Positions 6,137 to 13,736 of a stretch of DNA of 19,539 nt are shown in pieces; within the stretch, counting starts at the first letter, position 1; each line of letters starts with the position of its first letter. Origin of the DNA: Lysobacter sp. Lineage in GTDB: Bacteria > Pseudomonadota > Gammaproteobacteria > Xanthomonadales > Xanthomonadaceae. The notes under the pieces were generated by a model. That model ran no database searches. It was not told where the DNA came from and saw only the letters and a program-made list of their open reading frames with translations. The translations under genes and the position numbers were made by a program. Location: assembly GCA_030151365.1 (NCBI GenBank), contig JASLDW010000067.1, positions 1 to 19,539 on the forward strand, read 5' to 3'.

Positions 6137-7927
6137 TCAGTACTTGCGTTCTTTTGGCGGAATCACGGCGACGTCGTCGGTCAGCGTGTGCATGTGCACC
6201 GGACGATAGTCGATCGAGGTGTTGCCGTTGCGATCGACCGACGTTAGCGTGTGCTTCATCCAGTTGGCGTCGTCGCGCTTCGGGAAGTCCTCGCGGGCGT
6301 GGGCGCCGCGCGACTCGGTGCGGTTCTCGGCCGAGACGATCGTCACCAGCGCCTGGTCGAGCAGGTTCTCGAGCTCCAGCGTCTCCACCAGGTCGGAATT
6401 CCACACCAGCGACTTGTCGCTGACCTTGACGTCGGCGAACGAGGCGTGGATCTCGCGGATCTTCTTGACGCCTTCGGCCAGCGTTTCGCCGGTGCGGAAC
6501 ACCGCGGCGTCGGCCTGCATGGTGCGCTGCATGCGGTCGCGGATCACCGAGGTCGGCGTCGAACCGTTGGCATTGCGGATCTTGTCGAGGTGCGACAGCG
6601 CCGGATCGATGGCGTCGTCGGCCAGCTTGCCGTGCGACGAATTCGGCTTGATGAGCGCGGCGGCGCGATGGGCGACGGCGCGGCCGAAGACCACGAGGTC
6701 GAGCAGCGAGTTCGAACCGAGGCGGTTGGCGCCGTGCACCGAGACGCAGGCCGCTTCGCCGATCGCGAACAGGCCCGGCACCACCGCGTCGGGATCGCCG
6801 TTGCGCAGCTGCACCACTTCGCCGTGGTAGTTGGTCGGGATGCCGCCCATGTTGTAGTGGACGGTCGGCAGCACCGGGATCGGCTGCTTGGTGACGTCGA
6901 CGCCGGCGAAGATGCGCGCGCTCTCGGCGATGCCCGGCAGCTTCTCGTGGATCACTTCCGGACCGAGGTGGGTCAGGTCGAGCAGGATGTGGTCCTTGTG
7001 CTCGCCGACGCCGCGGCCTTCACGGATTTCCATCGTCATCGAGCGCGACACCATGTCGCGCGGCGCGAGGTCCTTCACGCTAGGCGCGTAGCGCTCCATG
7101 AAGCGCTCGCCGTTGCTGTTGCGGAGGATGCCGCCTTCGCCGCGCACGCCTTCGGTGATCAGCACGCCGGCGCCGTAGACGCCGGTCGGATGAAACTGCA
7201 CGAATTCCATGTCCTGCATCGCCAGGCCGGCGCGCAGCGCCATGCCGCCGCCGTCGCCGGTGCAGGTATGGGCCGAGGTCGCGGAGAAGTAGGCGCGGCC
7301 GTAGCCGCCGGTCGCCAGCACCACGCCGTGCGAACGGAACAGGTGGAGTTCGCCGGTCGCCAGTTCCAGCGCCAGCACGCCGCGGCAGGCACCGTCGGCG
7401 TCCATGATCAGGTCGATCGCGAAGAATTCGATGAAGAATTCGGCGTCGTGCGCCAGCGACTGCTGGTACAGCGTGTGCAGGATGGCGTGGCCGGTGCGGT
7501 CGGCGGCGGCGCAGGTGCGCTGCGCAGGCGGGCCTTCGCCGAAGCGCGTGGTCATGCCGCCGAACGGACGCTGGTAGATCTTGCCTTCCTCGGTGCGCGA
7601 GAACGGCACGCCGTAATGCTCGAGCTCGATGATGGCCGGAATCGCTTCCTTGCACATGTACTCGATGGCGTCCTGGTCGCCCAGCCAGTCGCTGCCCTTC
7701 ACCGTGTCGAAGAAGTGGTAGCGCCAGTCGTCCTCGCCCATGTTGGCCAGCGCCGCGGCCACGCCGCCCTGCGCCGCGACCGTGTGCGAACGGGTCGGGA
7801 ACACCTTGGTGATGCAGGCGGTCTTCAAACCCTGCTGGGCGAGACCGAAGGTGGCGCGCAGGCCGGCACCGCCGGCGCCGACCACCACCATGTCGAATTT
7901 GTGTTCGTGGATCTTGTAGGCAGCCAT
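6137..7927 (-). CDS. sdhA: Succinate dehydrogenase flavoprotein subunit
   Basis: A 596-residue catalytic subunit that oxidises succinate to fumarate. Residues 13-22 form the FAD-binding VVVGAGGAGL. His48 in TRSHTVAAQGG is the expected covalent FAD attachment site. Active-site residues seen in family motifs are His246 (FHPTGVYGAG), Arg290 (LAPRDMVSR), His357 (HYNMGG) and Arg402 (HGANRLGSNSLLDLVVFGR). The C-terminus ends in PPKERKY, as in other proteobacterial SdhA. Length is normal. The start ATG is 4 bp after sdhD, with ggggaa about 10 bp upstream. The protein is matured by covalent flavinylation, normally helped by SdhE or SDHAF2 and by SDHAF4. An SDHAF4 homologue is the first gene of this operon, but no SdhE is present in the window. 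Confidence 0.98.
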   Translation of the reverse strand: MAAYKIHEHKFDMVVVGAGGAGLRATFGLAQQGLKTACITKVFPTRSHTVAAQGGVAAALANMGEDDWRYHFFDTVKGSDWLGDQDAIEYMCKEAIPAIIELEHYGVPFSRTEEGKIYQRPFGGMTTRFGEGPPAQRTCAAADRTGHAILHTLYQQSLAHDAEFFIEFFAIDLIMDADGACRGVLALELATGELHLFRSHGVVLATGGYGRAYFSATSAHTCTGDGGGMALRAGLAMQDMEFVQFHPTGVYGAGVLITEGVRGEGGILRNSNGERFMERYAPSVKDLAPRDMVSRSMTMEIREGRGVGEHKDHILLDLTHLGPEVIHEKLPGIAESARIFAGVDVTKQPIPVLPTVHYNMGGIPTNYHGEVVQLRNGDPDAVVPGLFAIGEAACVSVHGANRLGSNSLLDLVVFGRAVAHRAAALIKPNSSHGKLADDAIDPALSHLDKIRNANGSTPTSVIRDRMQRTMQADAAVFRTGETLAEGVKKIREIHASFADVKVSDKSLVWNSDLVETLELENLLDQALVTIVSAENRTESRGAHAREDFPKRDDANWMKHTLTSVDRNGNTSIDYRPVHMHTLTDDVAVIPPKERKY

Positions 7928-7931
7928 CTGT

Positions 7932-8312
7932 TCAGTTCCCCAGCGCGATGCGGACCACCGCGTAGACTCCGGCGATCGCGGCGATGGCGAAGACGAAGCG
8001 GTTGATCACCTGGAGCACGATGCCCCACGCGGAATGGACGTAATCCTCGATCACCACCTGGATGCCGAGCGCGGCGTGCCAGCACATGGCGACGAGGAAA
8101 GCGACGAGCAGCACCGCGTTGAACGGGCGCGCCACCGTCGCATGCACGGCGTCATAACCGGCGGACGCGTTGCACACCACCAGCAGGAGGAAATACAGGC
8201 CCAGGAACACCAGCGCGATCGCGGTCAGGCGCTGGTTGACGAAGTGCGGGACGCCGTCCTTCGCCGAGCCCAGGCCACGCGCGGTCTTCAGCGGATTGCG
8301 GAACTCGCTCAC
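7932..8312 (-). CDS. sdhD: Succinate dehydrogenase membrane anchor subunit
   Basis: A 126-residue hydrophobic anchor with three transmembrane helices (about 28-48, 64-86 and 96-122). With SdhC it binds haem b and forms the ubiquinone site. The motif CWHAALGIQVVIEDYVH at 77-93 contains His79, the likely haem ligand (E. coli His71), and the Asp90-Tyr91 pair corresponding to the quinone-site Asp82-Tyr83 of E. coli. N-terminal NPLKTARGLGSAKDGVPHF is the typical SdhD opening. The start is GTG, overlapping the sdhC stop as GTGA, so translation is coupled. A longer in-frame extension upstream runs through sdhC in another frame and is not real. Confidence 0.94.
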   Translation of the reverse strand: MSEFRNPLKTARGLGSAKDGVPHFVNQRLTAIALVFLGLYFLLLVVCNASAGYDAVHATVARPFNAVLLVAFLVAMCWHAALGIQVVIEDYVHSAWGIVLQVINRFVFAIAAIAGVYAVVRIALGN

Positions 8313-8704
8313 GCGGCACCTCCCTTCAGGAACAGGCAACCGAAGATCAACGCGACCATCACCAGGCTGCCGATGATGCTGATCCAGCTGTTGCGCACGA
8401 ATTGCGGGATCGCGTAGTCGTAACCGGCGTCCTGCACCAGGTGGCGGATGCCGTTGATCAGGTGGTAGGAGAACGCCCAGGCCCAGCCGAACAGCGCGAC
8501 CATGCCCAGCGGCGAGCCGAGGCAATGCGCGAATGCGGCCCAACTGTCGCGACCGCCGGCCAGCGCCAGCAGGCCCCAGGCGATGGCCAGCGCGCCGAAC
8601 GCCAGCACGATGCCGGTGGCGCGGTGGAGGATGGAGGTCACCATCTGCACCTGCCAGCGATAGACCTGCAGGTGGGGCGACAGGGGGCGTTGCGGATTCG
8701 CCAT
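8309..8704 (-). CDS. sdhC: Succinate dehydrogenase cytochrome b556 subunit
   Basis: A 131-residue membrane anchor with three transmembrane helices (about 30-50, 65-85 and 104-126). Family motifs are clear: RPLSPHLQVYRWQ at the N-terminus, SILHRATG at 24-31 (Ser24, His27 and Arg28 match quinone-site Ser27, His30 and Arg31 of E. coli) and SYHLINGIRHLVQDAGY at 79-95, with His81 as the expected axial haem ligand (E. coli His84). The chosen ATG at 8704 has gagga 8 bp upstream, which supports it over an in-frame ATG 69 bp further up that overlaps the gene before. It is followed by sdhD with a 4-bp GTGA overlap. Confidence 0.96.
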   Translation of the reverse strand: MANPQRPLSPHLQVYRWQVQMVTSILHRATGIVLAFGALAIAWGLLALAGGRDSWAAFAHCLGSPLGMVALFGWAWAFSYHLINGIRHLVQDAGYDYAIPQFVRNSWISIIGSLVMVALIFGCLFLKGGAA

Positions 8705-8739
8705 CGGCGTTTTCCTCGGATTGGTTCGATGCCCGGGAG

Positions 8740-8904
8740 TCAGAAATCGATGCAGCGCCCGTCCTTCTCCCAATCCCCGTAGCGCGTCGGTTCGAGGCCC
8801 GGGCGACCGTCGATCTCGCGGACCGGCGGGTGCGCCGCGGGCGCCACCTCGGGCGCGTCGGGCTTGGGCGGAAGGGCGTCTTCGCCGATGATGTCATCGT
8901 CCAT
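8740..8904 (-). CDS. Succinate dehydrogenase assembly factor 4 homologue (DUF1674)
   Basis: A 54-residue protein whose C-terminal half is diagnostic: residues 38-54 (LEPTRYGDWEKDGRCIDF) match the conserved end of the DUF1674/SDHAF4 family, including the human protein. The N-terminal half is acidic and proline-rich, as expected for a mostly disordered chaperone. In mitochondria SDHAF4 binds free flavinylated SDHA, blocks its auto-oxidation and helps it dock to SDHB; the same role here is an inference. It is the first gene of the sdh operon, 35 bp before sdhC. The reading frame continues upstream into ygfZ antisense, but the ATG at 8904 gives the family length. There is no correctly spaced Shine-Dalgarno (aggtg abuts the ATG), which fits a leaderless transcript. 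Confidence 0.92.
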   Translation of the reverse strand: MDDDIIGEDALPPKPDAPEVAPAAHPPVREIDGRPGLEPTRYGDWEKDGRCIDF

Positions 8905-8913
8905 CACCTGTGA

Positions 8914-8943
8914 ATGATACGTTCCGGCGGCCATGCCCGACAA
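8914..8943 (-). promoter_or_regulatory. Candidate sigma-70 promoter for the sdhAF4-sdhCDAB operon
   Basis: On the minus strand a TTGTCG -35-like box (8938-8943) and a TATCAT -10-like box (8914-8919) are separated by 18 bp. They match the consensus at 4/6 and 5/6 positions. A start site 6-8 bp beyond the -10 box would fall about 8906-8908, only 2-4 bp before the sdhAF4 ATG. The -35 box lies inside codons 2-4 of the divergent ygfZ. This is read by eye only. Confidence 0.35.
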
Positions 8944-9757
8944 CCCGAACTCCCCCGCTTTCGCCCTGCCCGGCCAGTCCGTGCTGGAAATCTCCGGTCG
9001 TGATGCACCAGCCTTCATGCAGGCGCAGTGTATGAACGATGTCAGCTTGCTCGCCGATGGCCAGTGGCAATGGAACGGCTGGCTCACGCCGCAAGGCCGG
9101 GTGATCGCGCTGTTCGCCCTGCTTCGTCGCGATGCCGAGACGCTGTGGTGCGTATTGCCCGACTTCCCTGCCACGCTGCTGGCGCAACAGCTGCAGCGCT
9201 ACGTTTTCCGCGCCAAGGTCAAGCTTCAGCCGCGCGATGACCTGCATGTCGGAGGCTGTTTCGCGACCAGCGTGCAGACAGCCATGAGTGAAGATGCCGC
9301 TTCGCTCGACCTCTCGACCGATACCGGGCAACGCGCTTGGCTGATCGCCACGACACCGTTCGCGGTCGATGCCGGATCGGAATCCCGCTGGCGCTCAGCC
9401 GACCTGGGCCACGGCCTGCCCCGCCTCGCCACCGATGCCGAACCGAAGTGGACGCCGCAACAGCTCTCGCTCGATCGCCTGCAGGCCTACAGCGTCAAGA
9501 AGGGCTGCTATCCCGGGCAGGAAATCGTCGCCCGCACGCATTTCCTCGGGCAGGCCAAGCGCGGATTGGTGCTACTGGAAGCCGCGCAGCCGGTTGCCGA
9601 GGGCGCCAGCGTTTCCGACGGAACGCGCGATGTCGGAACGGTCATTTCGACCGCGGAAAATCTCGCGCTGGCAGTGGCGTCACTGGATGCGACGCCCGCG
9701 ACGATCGATGGTCGGGAAGTGAAACGGCTTCCGCTGCTGGATGGGCTGGCGCGCTGA
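8933..9757 (+). CDS. ygfZ: YgfZ/GcvT-like folate-binding Fe-S cluster factor
   Basis: A 274-residue homologue of YgfZ, a tetrahydrofolate-binding protein that supports the assembly or repair of certain Fe-S enzymes, such as MiaB, and is related to mitochondrial IBA57. The diagnostic motif KKGCYPGQEIVAR is at residues 189-201, with the essential Cys192. The N-terminal FALPGQSVLEISGRDAPAFMQAQCMNDV segment is the usual GcvT-type opening with the L-x-G-x-D layout. ATG 8933 begins 28 bp from the divergent sdhAF4. In E. coli ygfZ is divergent from the sdhE/ygfX pair, so an association with SDH assembly genes recurs in another form. It ends 9 bp from the convergent acyltransferase gene, with no terminator visible between. 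Confidence 0.93.
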   Translation: MPDNPNSPAFALPGQSVLEISGRDAPAFMQAQCMNDVSLLADGQWQWNGWLTPQGRVIALFALLRRDAETLWCVLPDFPATLLAQQLQRYVFRAKVKLQPRDDLHVGGCFATSVQTAMSEDAASLDLSTDTGQRAWLIATTPFAVDAGSESRWRSADLGHGLPRLATDAEPKWTPQQLSLDRLQAYSVKKGCYPGQEIVARTHFLGQAKRGLVLLEAAQPVAEGASVSDGTRDVGTVISTAENLALAVASLDATPATIDGREVKRLPLLDGLAR

Positions 9758-9766
9758 GGTGTCGCG

Positions 9767-10846
9767 TCAGATCTTCAGATAGATGCGCTTGCGATCCATC
9801 CACCACATGATCGCCCACCACAACGCCACGAAAACGACGGCATAGGCCAGCGACGCCAGCTTGTCGCCCCCCCAGGGCGCGATCCAGCTGGCGAAGGCAT
9901 GGTTGTAGATCGGATCCTGCCAGCCCAGTGCCGGCAGCGCGACCTGCATCAGTTCGGAACCCGCATAGGCGGCGATGGCATTGACGCCGAAGCGCCGGCC
10001 GATCGGCGGCCAGCCGCGCACGTCGACAAGCACGTGGCAAACGAGCAGCGCCAGCATCGCCCAGCCCGCCGTCCACAGCACGAACGACGGCGTCCACAGG
10101 TTCTTGTTGAACGGAATCCATTGCGACCATAGCCAGCCCAGCGCCAGGGCAATCACGCCTGCGATCAGCAGGGTTCGCGTGCGGCCTTCGCGCAGCCACA
10201 CGCCCGCGCACAGGCCGATCAGGCTGCTCGCGATTGCCGGCAGGGTCGCGGGCAAGCCTTCGGGATCGTGGACCTGTCCGGTCAGTGCGTTGTGATCCCA
10301 GACATAACGACCGAAGATCGCGCCGTCGACGTGATCGACGATGTTGTCCCATTTCGCCAGCGTGCCGCCGGGCACCAGCAGCAGCGCATAGCCGCCGAGC
10401 AGCACGACGATCGCGATCCACCACGCGCGCTTCGGCGCGTAGAGGGCGAACAGCGACACCACCGCGAAGCACACCCCGATCCGCTGCAGCACGCCCGGCC
10501 AGCGCATCTCGCGTCCGGGCAGCCACCACGCCGCCAGCGCATTGATCGCCAGTCCCAGCAGGACGATGCGCACGGCGCGCCACAGCGCGGCGTTGCGCAA
10601 CACGCCCGGTGCCGCGCCCTGCTCCAGCCGCGGGAGGATCGCCAGCGCCACCGACACGCCCATCACGAACAGGAAGAACGGGAACACCAGGTCGGTCAGC
10701 GTGCAGCCGTTCCATTCCGCGTGTTCCAGCGGGGCGTAGACGTGATCCCAGGTGCCAGGATCGTTGACCAGCAGCATTGCGGCGACGGTGATGCCGCGCA
10801 GTGCGTCGACGGACGCGAAACGCAACGGTTTCGCGCCGGCATTCAC
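9767..10846 (-). CDS. HGSNAT/NagX-like multi-pass membrane acyltransferase (DUF5009/COG4299)
   Basis: A 359-residue protein with about ten or eleven hydrophobic helices. The N-terminus has the family signature RFASVDALRGITVAAM, then LEHAEWNGCTLTDLVFPFFLF at about 40-60, in which His42 lines up with the acetyl-accepting active-site His of human heparan-alpha-glucosaminide N-acetyltransferase. WPGVLQRIGVCF and FNKNLWTPSFVLWTAGW are further conserved blocks. NagX-type homologues sit in N-acetylglucosamine utilisation loci of Xanthomonas, but there are no nag genes here, so the substrate is unknown. The start is GTG at 10846, overlapping the E1 stop as GTGA; no ATG near this point gives the conserved N-terminus. 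It is the last gene of a four-gene minus-strand unit. Confidence 0.85.
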   Translation of the reverse strand: MNAGAKPLRFASVDALRGITVAAMLLVNDPGTWDHVYAPLEHAEWNGCTLTDLVFPFFLFVMGVSVALAILPRLEQGAAPGVLRNAALWRAVRIVLLGLAINALAAWWLPGREMRWPGVLQRIGVCFAVVSLFALYAPKRAWWIAIVVLLGGYALLLVPGGTLAKWDNIVDHVDGAIFGRYVWDHNALTGQVHDPEGLPATLPAIASSLIGLCAGVWLREGRTRTLLIAGVIALALGWLWSQWIPFNKNLWTPSFVLWTAGWAMLALLVCHVLVDVRGWPPIGRRFGVNAIAAYAGSELMQVALPALGWQDPIYNHAFASWIAPWGGDKLASLAYAVVFVALWWAIMWWMDRKRIYLKI

Positions 10847-13113
10847 TTCAGCGCGTCCGCCGCCGCGACGATGTCCTCGTCTTTCGGAATCACCAGGAAC
10901 GCCGCGCCCGCCAGCGGCGTGTAGGTATCGGCGCCGACCACGCGCTTCAGCGGCTTGCCGCCGAATCCGGCCTCGGTGATCGCGGTGATCACGCCCTCGC
11001 CGATGCCGGCGCTGAAGCGGCCTTCGTCGACGACGAGGATGCGTTCGCATTCGCCGGCGTGCTTCGCGATCGCCGCGTGATTGAGCGGAACCAGCCAGCG
11101 CAGGTCGACCGTGCGCACCTTCCAGCCGTGCTTCTTTTCGATCTCGCGGGCGGCACGCAGGCTCATCGGCACGCCGTTGCCGTAGGTGAAGATCACGCAA
11201 TCCTTCGCATCAGGCTGGTAGACGCGCTCCTCGCCCACCACCAGCGCCTGGTCCGGCGTCGGGTATTGCGTCAGCCACTGGCCATCGCCGGCTTCGTACA
11301 GATCCTTGGTCATGTACAACGCGATCGGCTCGAGGAAGACGGTGACGCGACCATCGACCTTGGCCAGCGCCGCCAGCGTGCGCAGCATCATGGCCGCGTC
11401 GTCGCCGCGCGACGGGCATCCGACGACGATGCCGGGAATGTCGCGCAATGCGGTGATCGAGTTGTCGTTGTGGAAGTGGCCACCGAAACCGCGCTGGTAC
11501 CCGAGTCCGGCGATGCGCACCACCATCGGGTTGGCGAACTGGTTGTTGCTGAAGAACTGCAACGACGCCGCCTCGCCGCGGATCTGGTCGATCGCGTTGT
11601 GCAGGTAGGCCAGGTACTGGATTTCCGGGATCGGCAGCATGCCCATGTTGGCGAAGCCCTGGGCCATGCCGAGGATCATCGTCTCGTCGAGCAGCGTGTT
11701 GAACACGCGACGATTGCCGAAGGCCTTGTGCAGGCCCTTGGTGACGGTATAGACGCCGCCCTTCTGCGCCACGTCCTCGCCGAACAGCAGCGTGTCGGGA
11801 TACTTGGCGAAGAGATCGTGCAACGCGTTGTTGATCTGTATGGCCAGATGGCGCGGCGGCAGCTTCTCCGGCAACTTCTCTTCGCTGCCGAAGGCCTTGA
11901 TGCGCGCATCCGGCAGCGGCGGGCGCCGCGCCTCGGCGGCGACCTTGTCCGGCGTGTACGGCGCCAGCGGCTGCATCACGTGTTCCAGCGTCTCGATGCG
12001 CGGGCGACGATCGGCGTCTTCGGCTGCGGCAAAGCACTTTTTGCGGGTCGATTCGTAGAGATCGAGGATCTCCTGTTTCGACATCAACCCCGATTCCAGC
12101 GCGATCGCCGCGCTGCGCAGCAGCGGGTCGCTGGCTTCGACCTTCACCAGCTCGTCGACGCTGCGCCACTCGACTTCGAAGTCGGTGCCGGCGTGGCCCA
12201 TGATGCGCGTCGTGCGCAGATGCAGGAAGGTCGGGCGGCGCGTGCTCCGGCAATGCTCGACCGCGCGCAACACGTCGCCGTAACCGTTGGCGAGATCGAG
12301 TCCGTCGGCCGTGAAGTAATCGAGGTCGGGGCGGTTGCGGAAGCTTTCGCCGATCCAGCCGCCCGGCGTCTTCACCGAAATGCCGATGCCGTTGTCCTCG
12401 CACACGAACAACACCGGTGCCGGCAGCTTCTGGTAAGCCGTCCACGACGCCGTGTTGAATGCGGTCTGCGCGGTGGCATGGTTCGCGGAGGCATCGCCGA
12501 AGGAACAGATCGCGATCGAATCGTCGGGGATCGGCAGCCGGTGGCCGATGCGGCGCGCGGCTTCGATCGCCACCGCGGTGCCCAGCGCCTTCGGCAGGTG
12601 CGAGGCAATGGTCGAGGTCTGCGGCAGCACCCACAACGGCTTGCTGCCCCACACCTTGTGGCGGCCACCGGACGCGGGATCTTCCGCACTCGCGGCAAAA
12701 CTCAGCGCCGAATCCATGATCGGGTCCATGCCCGGCAGCTTGCGGAAACGTTCGGCCATGAAGCCGCCGCTGCGGTAATGCAGGAAGGCCGGATCGGTAT
12801 GGCGCGTCGCGCGCGCCACCATCGCGTTGCCTTCGTGGCCACTGGAACCGATGGTGTAGAAGACCTTGTTCTGCACGCGCAACACGCGCGCCATCAGGTC
12901 GAGATGGCGCGAGATCAACTGCGATTCGAACAGTTCACGGAAGCCCTGCGCATCGAGCGCACTGCCGTCGAGGATCGGCTCGTCCGGCGATGGTCGCGCA
13001 TCCCTCGATCCATCCCACGCGTTGACGAATTCGCTGAAATTGACGTCGCAGATTTCGGCGCGATTGACGCCCTTCATGCGGGCTGGGATCGGATTCGGGA
13101 TGGGAGCGAACAT
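10843..13113 (-). CDS. Fused alpha/beta thiamine-diphosphate 2-oxo-acid dehydrogenase E1 component
   Basis: A 756-residue protein joining the two E1 chains that are usually separate in branched-chain or pyruvate dehydrogenase complexes. The alpha-like domain (about 54-354) has the thiamine-diphosphate motif opening at Gly206-Asp207 (FGDASANH) and closing at Asn241 (VCEDNGIGIS), with GHAGTDFE near 306. The beta-like domain (about 420-756) has LLFGEDVAQKGGVYTVTKGL near 443, NTLLDETMILGMAQGFANMG, a GGHFHND loop near 544 with candidate catalytic histidines, and VVDEGRFSAGIGEGV. It should decarboxylate a 2-oxo acid and pass the acyl group to an E2 lipoyl protein. No E2 or E3 is present, so they must be supplied in trans. 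The start is uncertain: ATG 13113 or ATG 13077, neither with a good Shine-Dalgarno. The gene is 13 bp after the GNAT gene. Confidence 0.9.
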   Translation of the reverse strand: MFAPIPNPIPARMKGVNRAEICDVNFSEFVNAWDGSRDARPSPDEPILDGSALDAQGFRELFESQLISRHLDLMARVLRVQNKVFYTIGSSGHEGNAMVARATRHTDPAFLHYRSGGFMAERFRKLPGMDPIMDSALSFAASAEDPASGGRHKVWGSKPLWVLPQTSTIASHLPKALGTAVAIEAARRIGHRLPIPDDSIAICSFGDASANHATAQTAFNTASWTAYQKLPAPVLFVCEDNGIGISVKTPGGWIGESFRNRPDLDYFTADGLDLANGYGDVLRAVEHCRSTRRPTFLHLRTTRIMGHAGTDFEVEWRSVDELVKVEASDPLLRSAAIALESGLMSKQEILDLYESTRKKCFAAAEDADRRPRIETLEHVMQPLAPYTPDKVAAEARRPPLPDARIKAFGSEEKLPEKLPPRHLAIQINNALHDLFAKYPDTLLFGEDVAQKGGVYTVTKGLHKAFGNRRVFNTLLDETMILGMAQGFANMGMLPIPEIQYLAYLHNAIDQIRGEAASLQFFSNNQFANPMVVRIAGLGYQRGFGGHFHNDNSITALRDIPGIVVGCPSRGDDAAMMLRTLAALAKVDGRVTVFLEPIALYMTKDLYEAGDGQWLTQYPTPDQALVVGEERVYQPDAKDCVIFTYGNGVPMSLRAAREIEKKHGWKVRTVDLRWLVPLNHAAIAKHAGECERILVVDEGRFSAGIGEGVITAITEAGFGGKPLKRVVGADTYTPLAGAAFLVIPKDEDIVAAADALK

Positions 13114-13126
13114 GCTGATTTCTGTA

Positions 13127-13723
13127 TCAGGTAGATGGATCGATCTGGCTTCGTCGCGCGAACCATTCCTCGCGCGTCTGGGTCCAGATCTCGATGTGAT
13201 GGGTATCGAGCGGCGGCGGATAGCTGCCGCGACCGATGTTGCGCGCGCCAAGACGGCGCGCGACGTTCTGCGATGCGATGTTGGCGACGTCGATCGACTG
13301 GATCACCGTGGTCCAGCCCAGTGTCGCGAATGCCCAGTCGATTGCCGCAGTGCAGGCTTCGGTGGCATAGCCCTTGCCGCGGCCTTCCGGATGGAAGGCA
13401 TAGCCGACTTCGGTATCGGGCCAGCCGTCGGGAAACCATGCGCCGGCCTGGCCCATGAACAATCCCGACGACTTCTCGATCACCGAGAACATGCCGAATC
13501 CTTGGGCGAACCACGCACCCGGCATCTGCAGGAAGCGTCGCCAGGCATCGCCGCGCACCAGCGGCCCGCCGATGTGGTGCGTGCCCGGATCGGCGAACAT
13601 CTCGGAGAATCGCGGGTAATCGGCGAGCTCGGGAACGCGCAGGATCAGCCGCTCGCTTTCGATTCGCGGGGCGCCCTGACGCAGGCGCGCGAACCAATCG
13701 GCGTGATCTGTGGCCGCGCTCAT
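13127..13723 (-). CDS. GNAT-family (RimJ/RimL-type) N-acetyltransferase
   Basis: A 198-residue protein of the acetyltransferase_3 type. N-terminal RIESERLILRVPELADYPRF (residues 20-39) is the typical first strand and helix. The acetyl-CoA pyrophosphate loop is GRGKGYATEA at about 114-123, and the C-terminal block VANIASQNVARRLGARNIG (146-164) is the conserved motif that ends the fold. Substrates of such enzymes range from ribosomal protein N-termini to small amines and antibiotics; nothing here identifies one. It sits between glutaryl-CoA dehydrogenase (13 bp gap) and the E1 gene (13 bp gap), so it is probably cotranscribed. ATG 13723 gives the full domain. Confidence 0.9.
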   Translation of the reverse strand: MSAATDHADWFARLRQGAPRIESERLILRVPELADYPRFSEMFADPGTHHIGGPLVRGDAWRRFLQMPGAWFAQGFGMFSVIEKSSGLFMGQAGAWFPDGWPDTEVGYAFHPEGRGKGYATEACTAAIDWAFATLGWTTVIQSIDVANIASQNVARRLGARNIGRGSYPPPLDTHHIEIWTQTREEWFARRSQIDPST

Positions 13724-13736
13724 CGCGATCGCCTGA

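Noticed and set aside
6251..8005. A 584-codon plus-strand open frame opposite sdhA
   Set aside because: sdhA on the minus strand is complete with all active-site residues; the antisense product has no recognisable domain.
10801..13134. A 777-codon plus-strand open frame opposite the E1 gene
   Set aside because: The minus strand carries intact thiamine-diphosphate E1 motifs; the plus-strand product is Arg/His/Val/Ala-rich with no family pattern, a usual shadow in high-GC DNA.
13114..13251. 46-codon upstream extension of the E1 reading frame
   Set aside because: It overlaps the end of the GNAT gene, is Arg/Ser-rich and not E1-like; ATG 13113 or 13077 is preferred.
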